A stretch of 64,000 nucleotides of DNA from Takakia lepidozioides (GCA_030704615.1 CM060734.1:10480001-10544000); one strand, 5' to 3'. Counted from the first letter of the stretch, positions 35,066 through 47,987 are shown. Translations and numbers: made by a program. Notes: generated from the letters alone by a model not told the origin.

Positions 35066-35389
35066 GAGGCTTTCCGCCTTACTGTCACGCTTGATTAGTT
35101 CTTTGGTTCTTCTCTTACCTGTCCATGGGCAGTTTGGTCTTCCTGTGGCTATATTAAACTCCCTACAGTTTGATTTTTCTTCTTGTTTCAGTGGTTCTAC
35201 TGCTGGTATCCTTGTCCCATGGCCCTCCCCTTTAAGTTCAAAGTATAAAGTTCATCTCTCTGTTCCAAAGCCCCACAGGGCCTTCTGTTTAAGTAATGGA
35301 GCCCTTTCTCCTTCAGGCTTTTCTAGCATACCTACTTCCCTCCCTGAGTTTTCTCTCCAGAAGAGATGGTTTCTGGTTACTCATGAGGT

Positions 35390-35965
35390 GGCTGGTGCAG
35401 GTGCGTGCAGCAGGCTCAATATGACCTTGGAGAAGAGGCCGTGCACCGCTTTGGATTGCCCCCAGAGGAGGCAGCCTCGCTGGAGCTCGCTGAATGGGTG
35501 GATGGTGCTGTAGCAAGAGCATCTGTATGCACTTTGACATACCCTGAGTTTGTGGTCATTTAGTCAGTCTAGGAGCTTTCTGTTGGGTTTTTGGTGGGTT
35601 TTGGAGGTTTTTGTTTATTCTTGGACTGAAATTTTAATGATGCAGACTGATAGATGATGTTCATGTGCGTGAGCCAGCGCCAACTGGTTCAAATTGTTTT
35701 CAGGTAAGTGTGAATAAGTTCTGTACAGGGTCAGAATGTCAGGCTTGCAATCTTCCCCTGGGGTACAATTAGCTTGTGCTGCCATCTCCTCTATCTTCCC
35801 CAATTAGAGAATTTGATGTGAATCAAATTTCGTGTGAAATTGAGAAAGAAAGATTGACCAAGCAATTCTTTCAAAGGTTCTTGGAGTTGCCTGACGGTTG
35901 TAAGGAGAATATTATCAAGAGAGTGCATGATGCTGATCCAGAATGGGGCCTAGAGAAGGGGTGAT
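35390..35965 (+). other. Exon-like pieces on the plus strand, unidentified
   Basis: Three stretches: near 35404-35522 (QYDLGEEAVHRFGLPPEEAA), 35646-35702 (LIDDVHVREPAPTGSN, between CAG and GTAAGT) and 35811-35965 (EIEKERLTKQFFQRFLELPD). No family recognised, and the joins are not established. Confidence 0.25.
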
Positions 35966-36649
35966 AAAAATCTATCAAGTAGCTTGTAAGGGAAGAGCTA
36001 GATGGATACCAACATTAGTTTATGTGATAGCATTGCTATCTATCAATCGAGTAGAGTTTGAAAGTTGGGAGGAAATAAGAGTGAACGTTTACACTCACAT
36101 GCATGAAGAGCTTGCTTCGGTAAAGAACTGGATCCCCAAGGATATCAAGTGTGGATCAAGCTTACACCAAGAACAGCCTTTGAACCAAAAGAAACCAATT
36201 GAAAATAGTTTTTCTTTGTATTTGTTTCTATTTAAGGTCATATATTATATTTATAGAGCCTCTTTGGCCATATCTTTGTCATATGAGCTCCGTTTGACAC
36301 AGTTTTTGAGGGGATAGCTATAGAAAGGGGAAATCTATCTGGTTTTAGTTTTTTGGACTCTGCTAAAAATCTATGGAATTTATCAAAGCTTCCAATCATT
36401 GGCAGCACATGAATGACAACATGATTAGAATAGAGAGGGTTAGTGTCAATCATGACACTAACGTTGCACAAATTCTCTGCAGAGACCTAAGTCTTCATGG
36501 AGATTGCGGCGATGATGCTTTGGACGCCTTTAGAACAAGATCCATCTCCTTTCCAACTCCCAGAGATGCTGCCAGGTTCTCCGTGACCCATGTAGAATAG
36601 AAACCTTCCATGTTGTCAGAGAGAAGCCAGCTTGTGAGATTGTCTAAGG
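35966..36649. other. No gene recognised
   Basis: AT-rich sequence with short open frames in both directions. The minus-strand frame that overlaps the protease end (36743-36495) is open but unlike any retroelement domain I know. Confidence 0.3.
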
Positions 36650-39080
36650 TGGAGTAGATTAGCGGCGTAATGCAGATCGCAGCCTTCTCCTTGGAGTAAC
36701 CAAAACCTGAACTCCCAGAGATGTCTGTATCTGGAAAGGACAAGGCTCCATGTCCGTCTCCATGAGGCCCAAACCTGCAATAGCAGCTCTGCCCAACATC
36801 AGTGGCTGAGCTCCCAAGTCCAACAAGACCCGCAGTGGCCGGTACCTCTTGCCTGCCGGTCCACTCAAAGAGAAAATGCCATCCTGGTTGTCTAACAAGA
36901 CAACTCCAGGTGTCACCATGACGCGCTCAAAGGCTGGCCTAGCTGGCAGCTCCGTCAACCTGGCAGCTGCAGCTTGCCATGGTGCAGCCGTGGCAGTCTT
37001 GACCCTCAAATCCGAGGATCCCTCTGCCACTACACTCTTCACTAACTCCGCAGAAGATGAAGTGACCTCCCCACTCTCGTAGAGTGTTGCTGCTAGTCTG
37101 AACACTGCAGCTGGTCTTATCCCCGGCGTCGCAATCATGGTTGCCGAGAACAGTGAGGCTTGACACACAAAGGTGGCTGCCCCCAACAACACACTGGCTG
37201 CACTAGCCTTGTCAACAGGTGTCAGTGCTGCACGTGTAGCTCTCCCCAATGGCACATTAACGGCCTTTGTATCTGTCGGACGAGAACTAGGTGCCATGGA
37301 TGTCGTCGACACTGTCTCCCCCAAGATGAATGATTGAGGCAACCTAGCCTGACGGCTTGCCTCCCCACGCTGTGGATCTAACTCCATCTCTGCACCTCGT
37401 GGCTCATGAACTCGTGCTGCTCCTCGAGTGACGGCTGCAGCAGACTCCACCTGCACTAGTGGTAGTGCCGCCCCACACATAAATCCCATGCCTCCCATGT
37501 CTCCTCCGTCAGGATGACGCTGCTGAGGAGGAACATGAGATGGACCCTCAGGTTTTGGAGCTGGTACCACCTGAGCTGTGGCCATGGCAGCAAGCCTTTG
37601 CTCTAGTTGCTGAAGCCAGTTGGCTATGCCTTGGTCAACGCCCTGACCTCCACATCCTTGGCCATACTATGCTTGTCCTCATCCTACACCTCGTGCCTGA
37701 CCACCTCGTCCTCTCTGAGATGCTCCAGCTCGCCCTCGGCCACCATTGTTCCCTTGGAACTGGCCTTGCCGCAACTCAGGGTGCAAGTCATAACACTGGG
37801 CATCTCCATGTCCATACTTGCCACAATGCCCACACTACAACTGTGCAGGCTGTGCTTGTGCCGGTCTTTTGCCACTCTCTGGGCAATCTTTCTTGACATG
37901 GGGTCTTCCACATGTCCAACATATTACCCCTGGTTATTGTTGGCTTGCAAAAGATGCTACTGGCCTCTGCACCTGAGGTCCCCTGTAAGCTCCATGGAAT
38001 TTGGGTTGGGAAACCTTGCCCCCCTGACCACGCTGTTGGGCAGTCTCTTGTGCCTGTTGGCTGGCAGCTGCGCCTCGTGCAGGCATGTCCTTGCCAAATC
38101 TAATGGTAACAACTCGTTCCTCCACCATGTTGAGCTCAATCCGCTCAGCCAACAGAAACACATCTGCTAATGTGGGTTGGGCTGCTTGTAACAGGGTTGC
38201 ATCCCGCACCCTTCTCCTGAGCTCCTTGTCCAAAATTCCATACCAGAACTGGACTGCCTAAGCTTCAGTAACCCCTTGGGTCACACTTATAAAGCGCCTC
38301 ATACGAGTGTAGGCCTCTCGCAAGCTCTCACTGGATTTACGCTGGAACTCTTGCAAACTTCACAACTTCTCTGTCCGTACGCCTTGGTAGTTCGTCCGCA
38401 ACTCCTGGAAGAACTCCACCACCGGGTTGAATCTAGGCACATGTGTTGTAGTTGTGGCAGGAGGATTAGTAACACCTTTTGAATTGGTACCACCTGCAGA
38501 AGTACCGGCACTATTTGTTCCACTACTAGTGCTGGCAGTGGGAGATATTGGTGCTGATGCAGCTACTGGTTGCGTCGTGCCTCGAGTAATGGAGACGTAG
38601 TCAGGTGACCAATACATCCTCCACTCCTCAATCTCTGCTTCATGTCCTCGCCTGAACTGGTGGTAATCGTTCATAGGCGGGCCTTCCAAATGCTGGAACA
38701 GTCCCTTCCACGCCATGAATGGGGTGAACAGCTGTGGATTGCGCATCTGCTGCAAATCACACCAGCTGTCCAACTCCTGGATAAAGTCATCCAGCTCGAT
38801 TGTGCCACAGCTCCAGAGTACCTACGAGGCCCCTTAGTAGCTCCATACATCTCCTCCATGTCGTCCCACAATAATGACGAATGAAACTGTATACCTGTTG
38901 ATGAAGCCTCCGAGTCTGTGTCTGACTCTGCACTAGTTGAGGGTGAAGGTGAAGGTGGTCTGAAACGAACACCTCGTCTGATGAACCCACTCTCACTGCT
39001 ACTGCCTGTAGCCGTACTCCTCTCAAAACCCTTGGGTAACTCCGTGATGACACTCACAACCCGCACCTCCCCCACGTGAC
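36650..39080 (-). pseudogene. LTR-retroelement gag and aspartic protease (Ty3-like)
   Basis: Read on the minus strand, an N-terminal segment (39075-38360) precedes a gag-like core (RRRVRDATLLQAAQPTLADV, near 38210). Two zinc knuckles follow, CWTCGRPHVKKDC and CGHCGKYGHGDAQC (about 37925-37800), then a Pro/Ala-rich linker and a retropepsin-like segment RVLLDLGAQPLMLGRAAIAG (near 36830-36775). The protease triad reads D-L-G-A, where D-S/T-G-A is expected. Frames shift near 38670 and 38240, and a TAG falls between the two knuckles. No reverse transcriptase, integrase or LTR was found, so this is a fragment. Confidence 0.65.
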
Positions 39081-39779
39081 ACTATAAGACTCTAGTACTA
39101 ATTCTAATAGTGACACGGGCGAGCACCTGTTGCGGATTAAGGGTCATATCCCAGTGGCTAAGGGCACCTGCACCTGCATCCACCGCAAGAACTCCTATGG
39201 TTGGTTGGTTATCAACCCAGCCTCACCATAGAAGAAACACTGGTGGTCTTGCTGGTCATCACTCCAGCCTCACCACCGACAGCATACTCTAGGATTGACC
39301 GGTGATCAAATCCGGCCTAATCCCTATGAAAGCAAGTGCCCACACAAAACCAACATGGTGCACAGTCAAGCATGCAGGCGTTGGGGGGGATCCAAACACA
39401 AGAAATCAAAACATCAACACTCCCATACCAAAATCCATCTGCAGTGCTGATCCTGCAGAATATCCCAGCCCAAAACCCCGGACTGACTGGCCTCCACCAA
39501 GAGAGGCTTTGGCAACTACAAGTTACAAAGTAATGAAAATAGTAAAAAGAGGGAGGGGAAGAATAGAGACCCGACCAAACAAGATCTAATCCTGATCTGT
39601 GCTATCAACTGCCAGACTTCTCTCAAGATATGGGCTGCTGTGTGTGGAGAGCTCCATGGGGCAGATTAGTGGGCTGGAGTAATATGAGTGAGTCAACTGA
39701 AATGAGGCGATGAGGAGTTTGAGGATGTCTGGGGGGAGGGTAGTATGGGAGTAGGTTTTGCGCCCACTACAACAGATCG
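39081..39779. other. 5' side of the gag fragment; nothing definite
   Basis: May include the 5' untranslated region of the gag element. No primer-binding site or LTR could be recognised. Confidence 0.3.
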
Positions 39780-40060
39780 CGGTAGTTATGATTGCCAAAC
39801 CGTGGTAGTCATGGTTTTCATGACTTTGACCATGACATGCACCATGTTTTTAAATGAAATTGACCTCCCACAGTCGTTCATACGACTGTAGTCATATGAA
39901 CGACTATCTAAATAGTCGTCTGTACGACTACATGGCTCCAGAATGAGCGGAAGGCTGGTCAACGGCAATTGACCAGATTTAGCTCACCATTCATAGTCAT
40001 TTCCATGACTACAGTGTACATGGATGAGGTTACGTAGTCATGATGACTACTGGGGATTCC
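39780..40060. repeat. Palindrome-rich segment based on GTAGTCATGAC
   Basis: Several exact inverted repeats sit close together: GTCATGGT with ACCATGAC (39808-39836), GTCGTTCAT with ATGAACGAC (39873-39904), CGACTAT with ATAGTCG (39901-39918) and GTAGTCAT-G-ATGACTAC (40034-40050). It could be a foldback MITE. No convincing terminal repeat or target duplication was found. Confidence 0.6.
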
Positions 40061-41860
40061 TGGGTTTTGGCCACAAATTCCCAGCTACTGAAGGAACTAG
40101 GGGATAAGCTGGTGGAAGAGCTGCTCAAATCCAAACATAAGGTGAAAGGGATGACCACCATGAGGTGCGAACCCCAACAGGTGCAGCCTTTCAGATCACA
40201 ACCTTTATGAAAAGTAGATTCCACTATTCACAAGGAGATACGTGACTCAGAGCCACTTGTTATTATTATTATTGAATAATTATGTTATTATTCTTCTGTC
40301 CTCTTGAACCACTGAGAGACCTGGCAGGATGCACAGCGCGGGAATTGGAATGATTTCAACATCCAACACAAGCAAATCAAAAGCCACTGGCAGCGGGGCA
40401 GTCACAGGTTTCTGTCGGGGGTGGCAGGCCAAGTTGCCACGGCGTGGAACATGTGTTGCATGATCGAGAGGAAGGAAACAGGCACTCGGGTTTGTCCCAT
40501 ACTGCTGCTCTGCTCTCTGAGAGTACGACTCAGTGATAAGACTGTGCACGAGTGTCTAGGATGGGGTCGACAGCAGCACAGTTTTGTCTGTGTGTTTCTG
40601 TGTATGAGTGAGGGAGAGAGAGAAAGAGAGAGAGAGAGAGAGTCAGTCAAATGCGTTTCACAATCCATGGTGTTGAAGGATCGGCTGCCCAGGCACGCCA
40701 GTGACTTGATGGTGCTTTCTTGGTAGAGTATGCTACAGCCGTTTTGGATCTGTAGGTTGGAATGCTGACATCGGGCTCTGCTGCACGGTCTCATCTTCAC
40801 TCTGGTGCATCAGCTCTTGCATAAGGTGCTCTTCGGGCCCTAGGTGGCTTAGAAGGCAGATTCAACTGATGAGTGGTAGCCTGAATCTGGTGGCCAGTCA
40901 TTTGTTCAACCCCTTTCGGTGAGATTTGAGTGCAAAAGAGTCTTGGGGAAGAGAGAGGCTCCAGGATCTTCTATAGCTACTACATATTGTCTGCGAATAT
41001 TAGTCTCCATCTGAGGGATTGAAACTTTGGTTCCCTTTGTTGAAACTCAAGAGAGCAGGAGTTGTGCTTGCTGGCCAGGTGCGTGCTAATCCCAACTTCG
41101 TAATATGGTTGCTTCTGAAGCCCTCATTTCTCTAGCTCCAGGGCCATTCCTGTGGCTGTTATGCTAAGCTGTAAATGGCCGTGCCACCTGAGGATAGTTT
41201 CGCGACCTTTCCACATTGACGGAGTGATCGTTTGTAGACTATGCTTTTCATATATGTCCTGCACAGCATAGGACACTTTTCTGCTGCACAATCAGAACCA
41301 CAAAAATGCCCTCTACCGTGTGAGGGACTGCCAGGTTTGTGCTTTCGTACAAATTTCTGAAACTGCATCCAGTTGATGGCTGAAGGACGCACTTCAAGAA
41401 GTCTACAAACAAGTTCCAACAGATACTGGCTAACGATGGAAAGGCAGGCAGTCCTGACAGTATAATGGAGAGGTGGCGTGCTGGAAGATTGATATTTTTG
41501 AACTGATCAAGTTTGAAGAGACGTACAGTACAGGTAATCAGATCAAATATTCATGATCCAAATGTGTAATTGCTGTAGAGAGTCCGCTGCTGGACCAGGA
41601 GCCATGTTTCCTTAAATTACACAGCTCACTTCAAAAGGAACGTCGGGGAGTAATAAAATTGCGAGGCGGGAGAGATGGCGGAGCAGGACTCTTTGCAGGA
41701 GCCCTTCATAGGCAGGGAGGAGTCAGCACACCTCTCCACACTCGAACCCACCACAAATTCACACGCGTTTTCATTTGGGAATGGATGATGTAATGGTCAC
41801 AGTGAGATAGATGATAGAGCGTCTATCTTATGGCCAGCAAAGTGGTCAGTATGGGAAGAG
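40061..41860. other. No gene recognised
   Basis: Contains a GA-rich microsatellite (see separate entry) and short open frames only. Confidence 0.35.
40611..40642. repeat. GA microsatellite
   Basis: About sixteen GA dinucleotides with two interruptions. Confidence 0.85.
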
Positions 41861-43245
41861 ATCAGGATCCAGCTAACGATTGCAGTGCCAATGATATGTG
41901 TGAACTTACTTCAGTACTCACTGGTTGTAGTATCCGTCATGTTTGTGGGGCACTTGGGTGAACTTGCCCTTTCCAGTGCCACTCTGGCCAACTCCATCGC
42001 AGGTGTTACAGGGATAAGCCTTCTATTGGGAATGTCATCCACATTAGAGACCTTGTGCGGGCAGGCATACGGAGCCAAGCAATACCACATGCTGGGTATC
42101 TATCTTCAGCGTGCAACGTTGGTCCTGTATCTTACGAGCCTACCTGTTTCTGTTGTGTGGTGGAACATGGGCTATATCCTCAGGGCTCTTGGGCAGGATC
42201 CTGAGATCTCAGTTGTGGCAGGAGAATACGCCCGGTGGCTGATTCCAACCTTATTTGCGGTTGCCTCTACTCAAACCCTGGTGAAGTTTTTGCAAACACA
42301 TAGTGTCGTGTTGCCAATGGCATTGATTTCAATCACCACGTTGCTTCTCCATATCTCCCTGTGCTGGCTGGTGATTTTCAAGCTGGACATCGGATTTCGC
42401 AGGGCAGCTATTACGAGTGGCATTTCAAACTGGCTGAATGTTGTGCTCCTGTGTGCCTATGTGGCATTTTCACCTCAGTGTAAGAAGACTTGGACATCGT
42501 TTTCGACGGAGGCGTATAAGGACCTCGGAAGCTTTTCAAGCTGGCCATCCCCTCCGCAGTCATGGTATGCTTGGAGTTATGGTCATTCGAAATACTTGTG
42601 ATTCTCTCAGGCCTGTTGGCACACCCACAGTTAAAAACGTCCACCTTCGCCATCTGTATGACGAAGCTCGTGTTGAATGTTCATGGTGCCATTTGGCATC
42701 AGTGCTGCAGTCAGCACTCGCGTTTCCAATGAGCTTGGAGCTGGAAACCCACAAGCGGCGAAGTATGCGGTGGTCGTCGCCATTGTAATGGCCGTGTTGG
42801 AAGGTGCTCTGATGGCAACTCTGCTGCTACAGTAACAGTTCTGCGCAATATCAATGGCCGGGCCTTCACAAATGAAGCCGAGGTTTTCGAGTACTTGGCT
42901 CGTTGTATACCCTTTTTTGCAACAATTGTTAGCATGGATGGCCTTCAAGGTGTCCTTTCAGGCGTGGCGAGGGGATGCGACTGGCAAGCTCTTGGAGCGT
43001 ACACGAACCTCGGATCGTTTTACATTGTGGGATTGCCATGCTCAATCGTACTGGCCTTTGTCTTCCACTTCAACGGCGTGGGCCTGTGGACTGGAATGAT
43101 CGCAGGGATGGCAATCAAGACTCTTGGCCTTGTCCTTATTACACACTTCACCGATTGGGACAAGCAGGCCATGAAAGCATCGGGTCGGATCTACTCATCT
43201 TCAAGCACGGTACTGCCCCTTCAATCAGACGACATCCATGCCTGA
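41861..43245 (+). pseudogene. MATE (DTX-type) transporter, intronless and frameshifted
   Basis: MATE proteins are membrane exporters of metabolites and organic cations. The frame at 41885-42540 reads VMFVGHLGELALSSATLANS, ETLCGQAYGAKQYHMLGIYL and several hydrophobic segments; later frames give KLAIPSAVMVCLELW, AVSTRVSNELGAGNPQAAK, GLQGVLSGVARGCDWQALGA and LGLVLITHFTDWDKQA. Homology covers most of a MATE protein over 1.4 kb without an intron, although plant MATE genes usually have several. A processed copy is therefore plausible. The frame shifts near 42535 (one T missing from a T run), 42670 and 42830. The far N-terminus is not seen. If the shifts are sequencing errors it could still be a gene. 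Confidence 0.7.
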
Positions 43246-43687
43246 CATAAGCACTCTCCAGCCTCATCATAACCCTACCCTTGAAATAATCCACTACCAG
43301 CAGGAGATCCCTTGTCTCTCGAATGAAGAGAGGGATTATCAGCTGACCCATTGAATCGCTATCCAGCTCAATTTTTGTTCAGCAACAACTTTCACCCTTA
43401 AATCAGTTCAATCTTGGTGAACTTCTCCAGTTCTTGTGGCAAGTAGACTGAACCAAGATGATTAGTGCGAAATTCAGTCTTCCAGTACCCAGCCATCCTT
43501 AATGTTCTGGAAAGTAGTCCTTTCTTCAGTCTTTTTAGGTGCATACCATTTCCTGGCCCTCTGTTGACAACTCTGGAATAATGGTTGATGTCATCACTGC
43601 TGCTCCCGGATGAGCACTGCACTTGAATTATGATCATCAGCATGGACAGCTAACAGAATGCATATTACTGAGTGATTTTTGTTTGTT
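43246..43687. other. No gene recognised
   Basis: Spacer between the convergent MATE and PPR copies. Confidence 0.4.
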
Positions 43688-45920
43688 TCACCAGTAATCT
43701 CCACTAGAACAAATTCCGTCCTGGAAGTGGTGAAAGCGGTTGGAATCCTGTACAACAACTGCGCAACCAACTTTTTTGGAGATCAACTTCGGGGGGCGTG
43801 CGGTGATTACCACACCCCCATAGGATAGGTGTCTGAGGGGGCGTGCTGATCGCCAGCTTTTCAATGTGATTGCAAAGAGAAAATTCCTCTTCTTCCTCTT
43901 ACATGTCATGCACTATAAATAATGTATCAGCATGTACCTGACCTCCTTCATCTGTCAAGACAATCTCTCCAGCTTAGCATGGACTTTATCCATTTGTGAA
44001 TGCATGTTGTCTTCTACAATGAAGGTGTGCACTTGGTTCAATCCAATGTAACTGCCTCCTGCCTTGTTTCTGACACCTGTGTCCTCCATCATTTTCCTCC
44101 CATATCATCCCACCTGCCAGCAGCAGTAAATCTTTTAAAGTTAAGCTGCATAATGCTGCAGATCACTCTTGAGAATATTTTTGGTTGCACGTTCAGCTAT
44201 CTCCACATTGCCATGAATTCTGCAGGCACCAAGCAAAGCTCTCCACACTTCAGTATCTGATTTGATTAGCATTTTGTTAATGAAGTCCTCTGCCTCATCC
44301 AATTGCCCAGAACGCCCAAGAAGGTCCACAATGCAGCCAAAATGCTCCACTGTAGGAGTAAGGCCATGATCTCGAGTCATTGAATTGAAGTAGTGACGGC
44401 CTTCATCAACCAGGCCTGCATGGCTACATGCTGAGAGAAGAGATATAAAGGTGTTACTGTTTGGCTTCACGCCATCCAGTTGCCTCTGTTCGAATACCTG
44501 CAGGGCTTCCCTAGCATGCCCATTTTGAGCACATCCTGCAATCATCGCATTCCAGGAAACCACATCTTGGTGAGCTATATTGTCAAACACTTTACGAGCA
44601 CCTTTATGCTCCCACATTTGGCATACATGTCAGCAAGGGCAGTCTCCAAGATGAGATCTGGCGCAACTCCAGCTTTGATCATGTCAGCGTGAACCTTTTT
44701 GCCCTTGTCTAGGGCTCCCAGGCTGCCACACGCATTTAGAATGCAGATGAATGTGACCTTGTCCGGTGTCACCCCTTCCTGTATCATTTGCTCATAGATC
44801 TCTATAGCCTCCCTACCATACCCATGCTGAGAATCATATCCTGCTATCATTGTAGTCCATGAGACCACATCTTGGTGAGCCATACTGTCAAACACTTGAC
44901 GTGCATCGCATACATGTCAGCAAGGGCAGTCTCCAGAATGATGTCTTGTCCAATGCCAGCTTTGATGATGTTGGCATGGACCTCTTTGCCCTTTTCCAAG
45001 GCTCCCAGGCTTGTACATGCACGGAGAACACAAATGAAGGTGATCTTGTCAGGCAGCACACCTTCCTGTAGCATTTGCCCATATATGTCCAAAGCCTCCC
45101 CACCACACCCATGTTCAGCATATCCTCCAATCATGGTGTTCCATGAGACCACATTTCGTTTACCCATGGTGTCGAACACTTCACGTGCATCCTTTATGCT
45201 CCCACATTTTGCATACATGTCAGTGAGAGCAGTCTCCAGAATGATATCTGGTGCAATTCCAGCTTTCCTGATTGCAGCATGTACCTCTTTGCCCTTTTCC
45301 AGGGCTCCCAGGCTGGAACAGGCATTGAGGAGCCAAATGAAGGTGACCTTGTCAGGTGTCACCCCATCTTGTATCATGTGCTCAAAGAGCTTGAAAGCCT
45401 CCCTACAGCATCCATGCTGAGCATAACCTGCAATCATGGCATTCCATGAGACCACACTTCGTTTCACCATATTGTCGAACACTTGACGTGCATCCTTTAA
45501 GCTACTGCACTTGGCATACATGTCAACAAGAGTGTTCTCCAGAGTGATATCTGGCGCAATGCCACTTCTGCTAATGTCAACATGGATCTCTTTGCCCTTG
45601 TCAAGAGCTCCAAGTGTGGCACATGCATTGAGAATGGAAATAAACGTGACCTTGTCGGACATCATCCCTTCCTGTATCATTTGCTCATAGATCTCCAAAG
45701 CCTCCCTACCACACCCATTCTTGGCATATCCTGTGATCATTATCGTCCATGTAAACAAATTTCGTTCAGTCATGTTCTGAAACACTTGGTGTGCATGAAC
45801 TATGCTCCCACACTTGGCATATATGTTGACAAGGGTGTTGAGTAGAAAAATATTTGGCTTGAATCCACTTTGGGTCATTTGGGCATGCACCCGCTTCCCC
45901 CCTGCTAGGTCTTTCAGGTT
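43688..45920 (-). pseudogene. PPR protein, PLS-DYW subclass (pseudogene)
   Basis: The longest frame (45890-44847) has several near-identical PPR units of the form TALTDMYAKCGSIKDAREVF, VVSWNTMIGGYAEHGCGGEA and GVLPDKITFICVLRACTSLG. Downstream in other frames come a further PPR unit, the E region (EHFGCIVDLLGRSGQLDEAE, EVWRALLGACRIHGNVEIAE), a degraded E+ region, and a DYW end reading [20 protein letters not shown] at 43688-43750. Frame breaks include a loss of about 19 bases near 44908 (KCGSIK missing), one base near 44600, and several in the E+ part. It differs from the 26.6-kb copy by having many more PPR units. Confidence 0.85.
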
Positions 45921-45929
45921 GCCTCACGA

Positions 45930-46075
45930 CTTTTCAAAGAGGACCGTACGAGGAATCAAAGAAGAACTCTTCTAGCACTTGTGAGGATGTGAGGAAATTA
46001 TGTAAGGCAGGACGACTAAAAGAGACGCTGCACATTTTGAACCAACCAGACCTCTGGGTAGACTTCAATACTATT
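45930..46075 (+). pseudogene. Inverted fragment of a PPR N-terminal region
   Basis: Reads RKLCKAGRLKETLHILNQ, matching RSLCMAGQLKDALHILNQ near 26660 on the same strand as that gene. It lies head-to-head against the minus-strand PPR copy, a few bases from its 5' end. Confidence 0.65.
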
Positions 46076-46699
46076 TCTGGCAGCAGTGTGATGTCCAACA
46101 AACAACACTGCCTGATTCAACGCTGGAATCCTGCAAGGTCAAACTCTTATACATCAAATTCACATATCATCTGTATACTTCAAAGGAACACCACTCCATG
46201 CACACGTCTACATTTTTCGGCCTTACAAGACTAATGCATTCAACTACATCGAGAATATACTGCACCAATTCCTTGGAAAATGCAAATCATCATCAAAGCA
46301 ATACCCATTGTGTTTTCGGCCTGGAGCTCCATGGTGTATATGAACATTACATCTATCACCAGATTGTGTTCGACCTTCTATCATGTCAGCTACCTCTGCT
46401 TTCACCCAAGGAGGGGCTGACCAACACTCAATCCAAAGGACCTCCTTTGTGCACTTATCTCTTAAGTCTGGTGATCTTGGACTTTCCTGTGGAAACCAGC
46501 TGAGAAGCCTTAGATCAAATAGACCCCCTTACCACCACCAAACCTCCAACCATTCCAAATAAGGTAAGAAAGACAGCTCACCTTATCAAACCTGTTGTCC
46601 CAGCACTGTAAGTGATATGAGAATAACTCCTGCCAGAGCATTTCTATGCTCATTACTTGGGCTGCATGCAGAACTCCAAAACATGAGGACTCTCTCTCT
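46076..46699. other. No gene recognised
   Basis: Short open frames only; a CT run near 46690 borders the LINE fragment. Confidence 0.35.
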
Positions 46700-47725
46700 C
46701 TCTAGGCCCACCCCCCACCCCCTGTGCTGCCCTTTCGCAAGTACATCCACATGCATCACATCGGTCGGATTGGGGTCCCAGTTTCCTGGTGGGAAAACAA
46801 TCTGGAACCATTGCAGTCATCTTTCCTCCAAGCAATGCTTGGCGCCAGAGGCACAACTCCATCGCACATATTGAATGCAGATTTCGCCTGTGCGCCACTC
46901 CAAACTGAGGCCCTCTTCCGGCTTACAATTTTCCTGCATAGGTTACAAGGCCTTCCCCCCAAGGGGCTTGTGGCCAGGGCCCTCACAACATCTATGAGAC
47001 TAAAAAATGCAGGCTTCAAACAATCCTGGTATGCCCGTGTGGATACCTTTTTTGAACGCCATGGACTCTCTATAGCTTCACTTTTGCCAGTGAACCCAGA
47101 AGAGGTGGAAATCACATCCAGGCATGACCGCAACCAACTCATTAGAAAGGAGCTCATGGAGTTACATGCCAGGAGAACTTGGAAGTTACCCAACCTCACA
47201 ACAAAGCTCCATTTCTATCGAGAAACATTCTTGGTTCTCCGGGATGATAGAATCTTGCGGCCCAATTACCTTTCGGCCTCTTTATCTCCTTCTCTCCTGA
47301 GGGCTTTGGGGCGGTTCAGGGTGGGCTCCCACAACCTACGGATAGAGACTGGCAGATGGGAAAACCTGCAGCGGGAGGACCGCCTATGTCCTGCTTGCAC
47401 AGGGCGCAGCGAGGAAATTGAAACTGAAGAACACTTCTTCTTCTATTGCCCCCTATACTATGAGATCCGTGGGAGATTCCATTGTCTATTCCGTGGAACC
47501 CAATCTCTCACTGAAGTCTTCCACTATGAGGATCAGAAATGTTTGGCAGCCTACCTGCACGAGGCATTCACCCTTAGACAATCACTCGAACAATAGTTCT
47601 TTTCTCTGACTCTGGTTTTCCTATTTTCTCTCATGTTCTTCCTTCCATTTTGTCCCATAAGCTCTATGAGCTTTCCGCGGACATTATAAAGCACCATTCC
47701 ATTTCATTTCATTTTCTCCTGCAAT
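46700..47725 (+). mobile_element. LINE 3' fragment with zinc knuckle and (CATTT)n tail
   Basis: The frame from about 46715 to 47596 encodes the C-terminal part of a LINE ORF2 protein, including KLPNLTTKLHFYRETFLVLR and a knuckle CPACTGRSEEIETEEHFFFY followed by C. A 3' untranslated region follows, and the copy ends in CATTTCATTTCATTTT near 47697-47715. 5' truncation is typical of LINE insertion. It is closely related to the antisense copy at 55515-56440. Confidence 0.8.
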
Positions 47726-47987
47726 TCCATTATCGGTCTTCATATGTGTTTGACGCAAGACAGTCAGAAGTACAGAGCGGTTGTTAAGCACTTGCGTAGA
47801 AGATGCATCAGTACTCTATACATATACCTTCCTATCAACCTGGATTTTGGCTGGTCAGATCTATTGTTTAATTTCCACCTGGTTGCTTTTATATTTCACT
47901 GCTATCAGAGGCGTGAACAGTAATGGATCTAAATTAAACTGCTGTAAGAGCAAGAAAGGACCTCATTCTTATTGTTTCTGTCACCAG

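Noticed and set aside
33657-35803. A complete gene on either strand
   Set aside because: Exon-like stretches occur on both strands, without a consistent phase chain or a recognised family, so only low-confidence pieces are listed.
36650-39770. LTR pair and primer-binding site for the gag-protease fragment
   Set aside because: No matching direct repeats or tRNA-complementary site could be found on either side.
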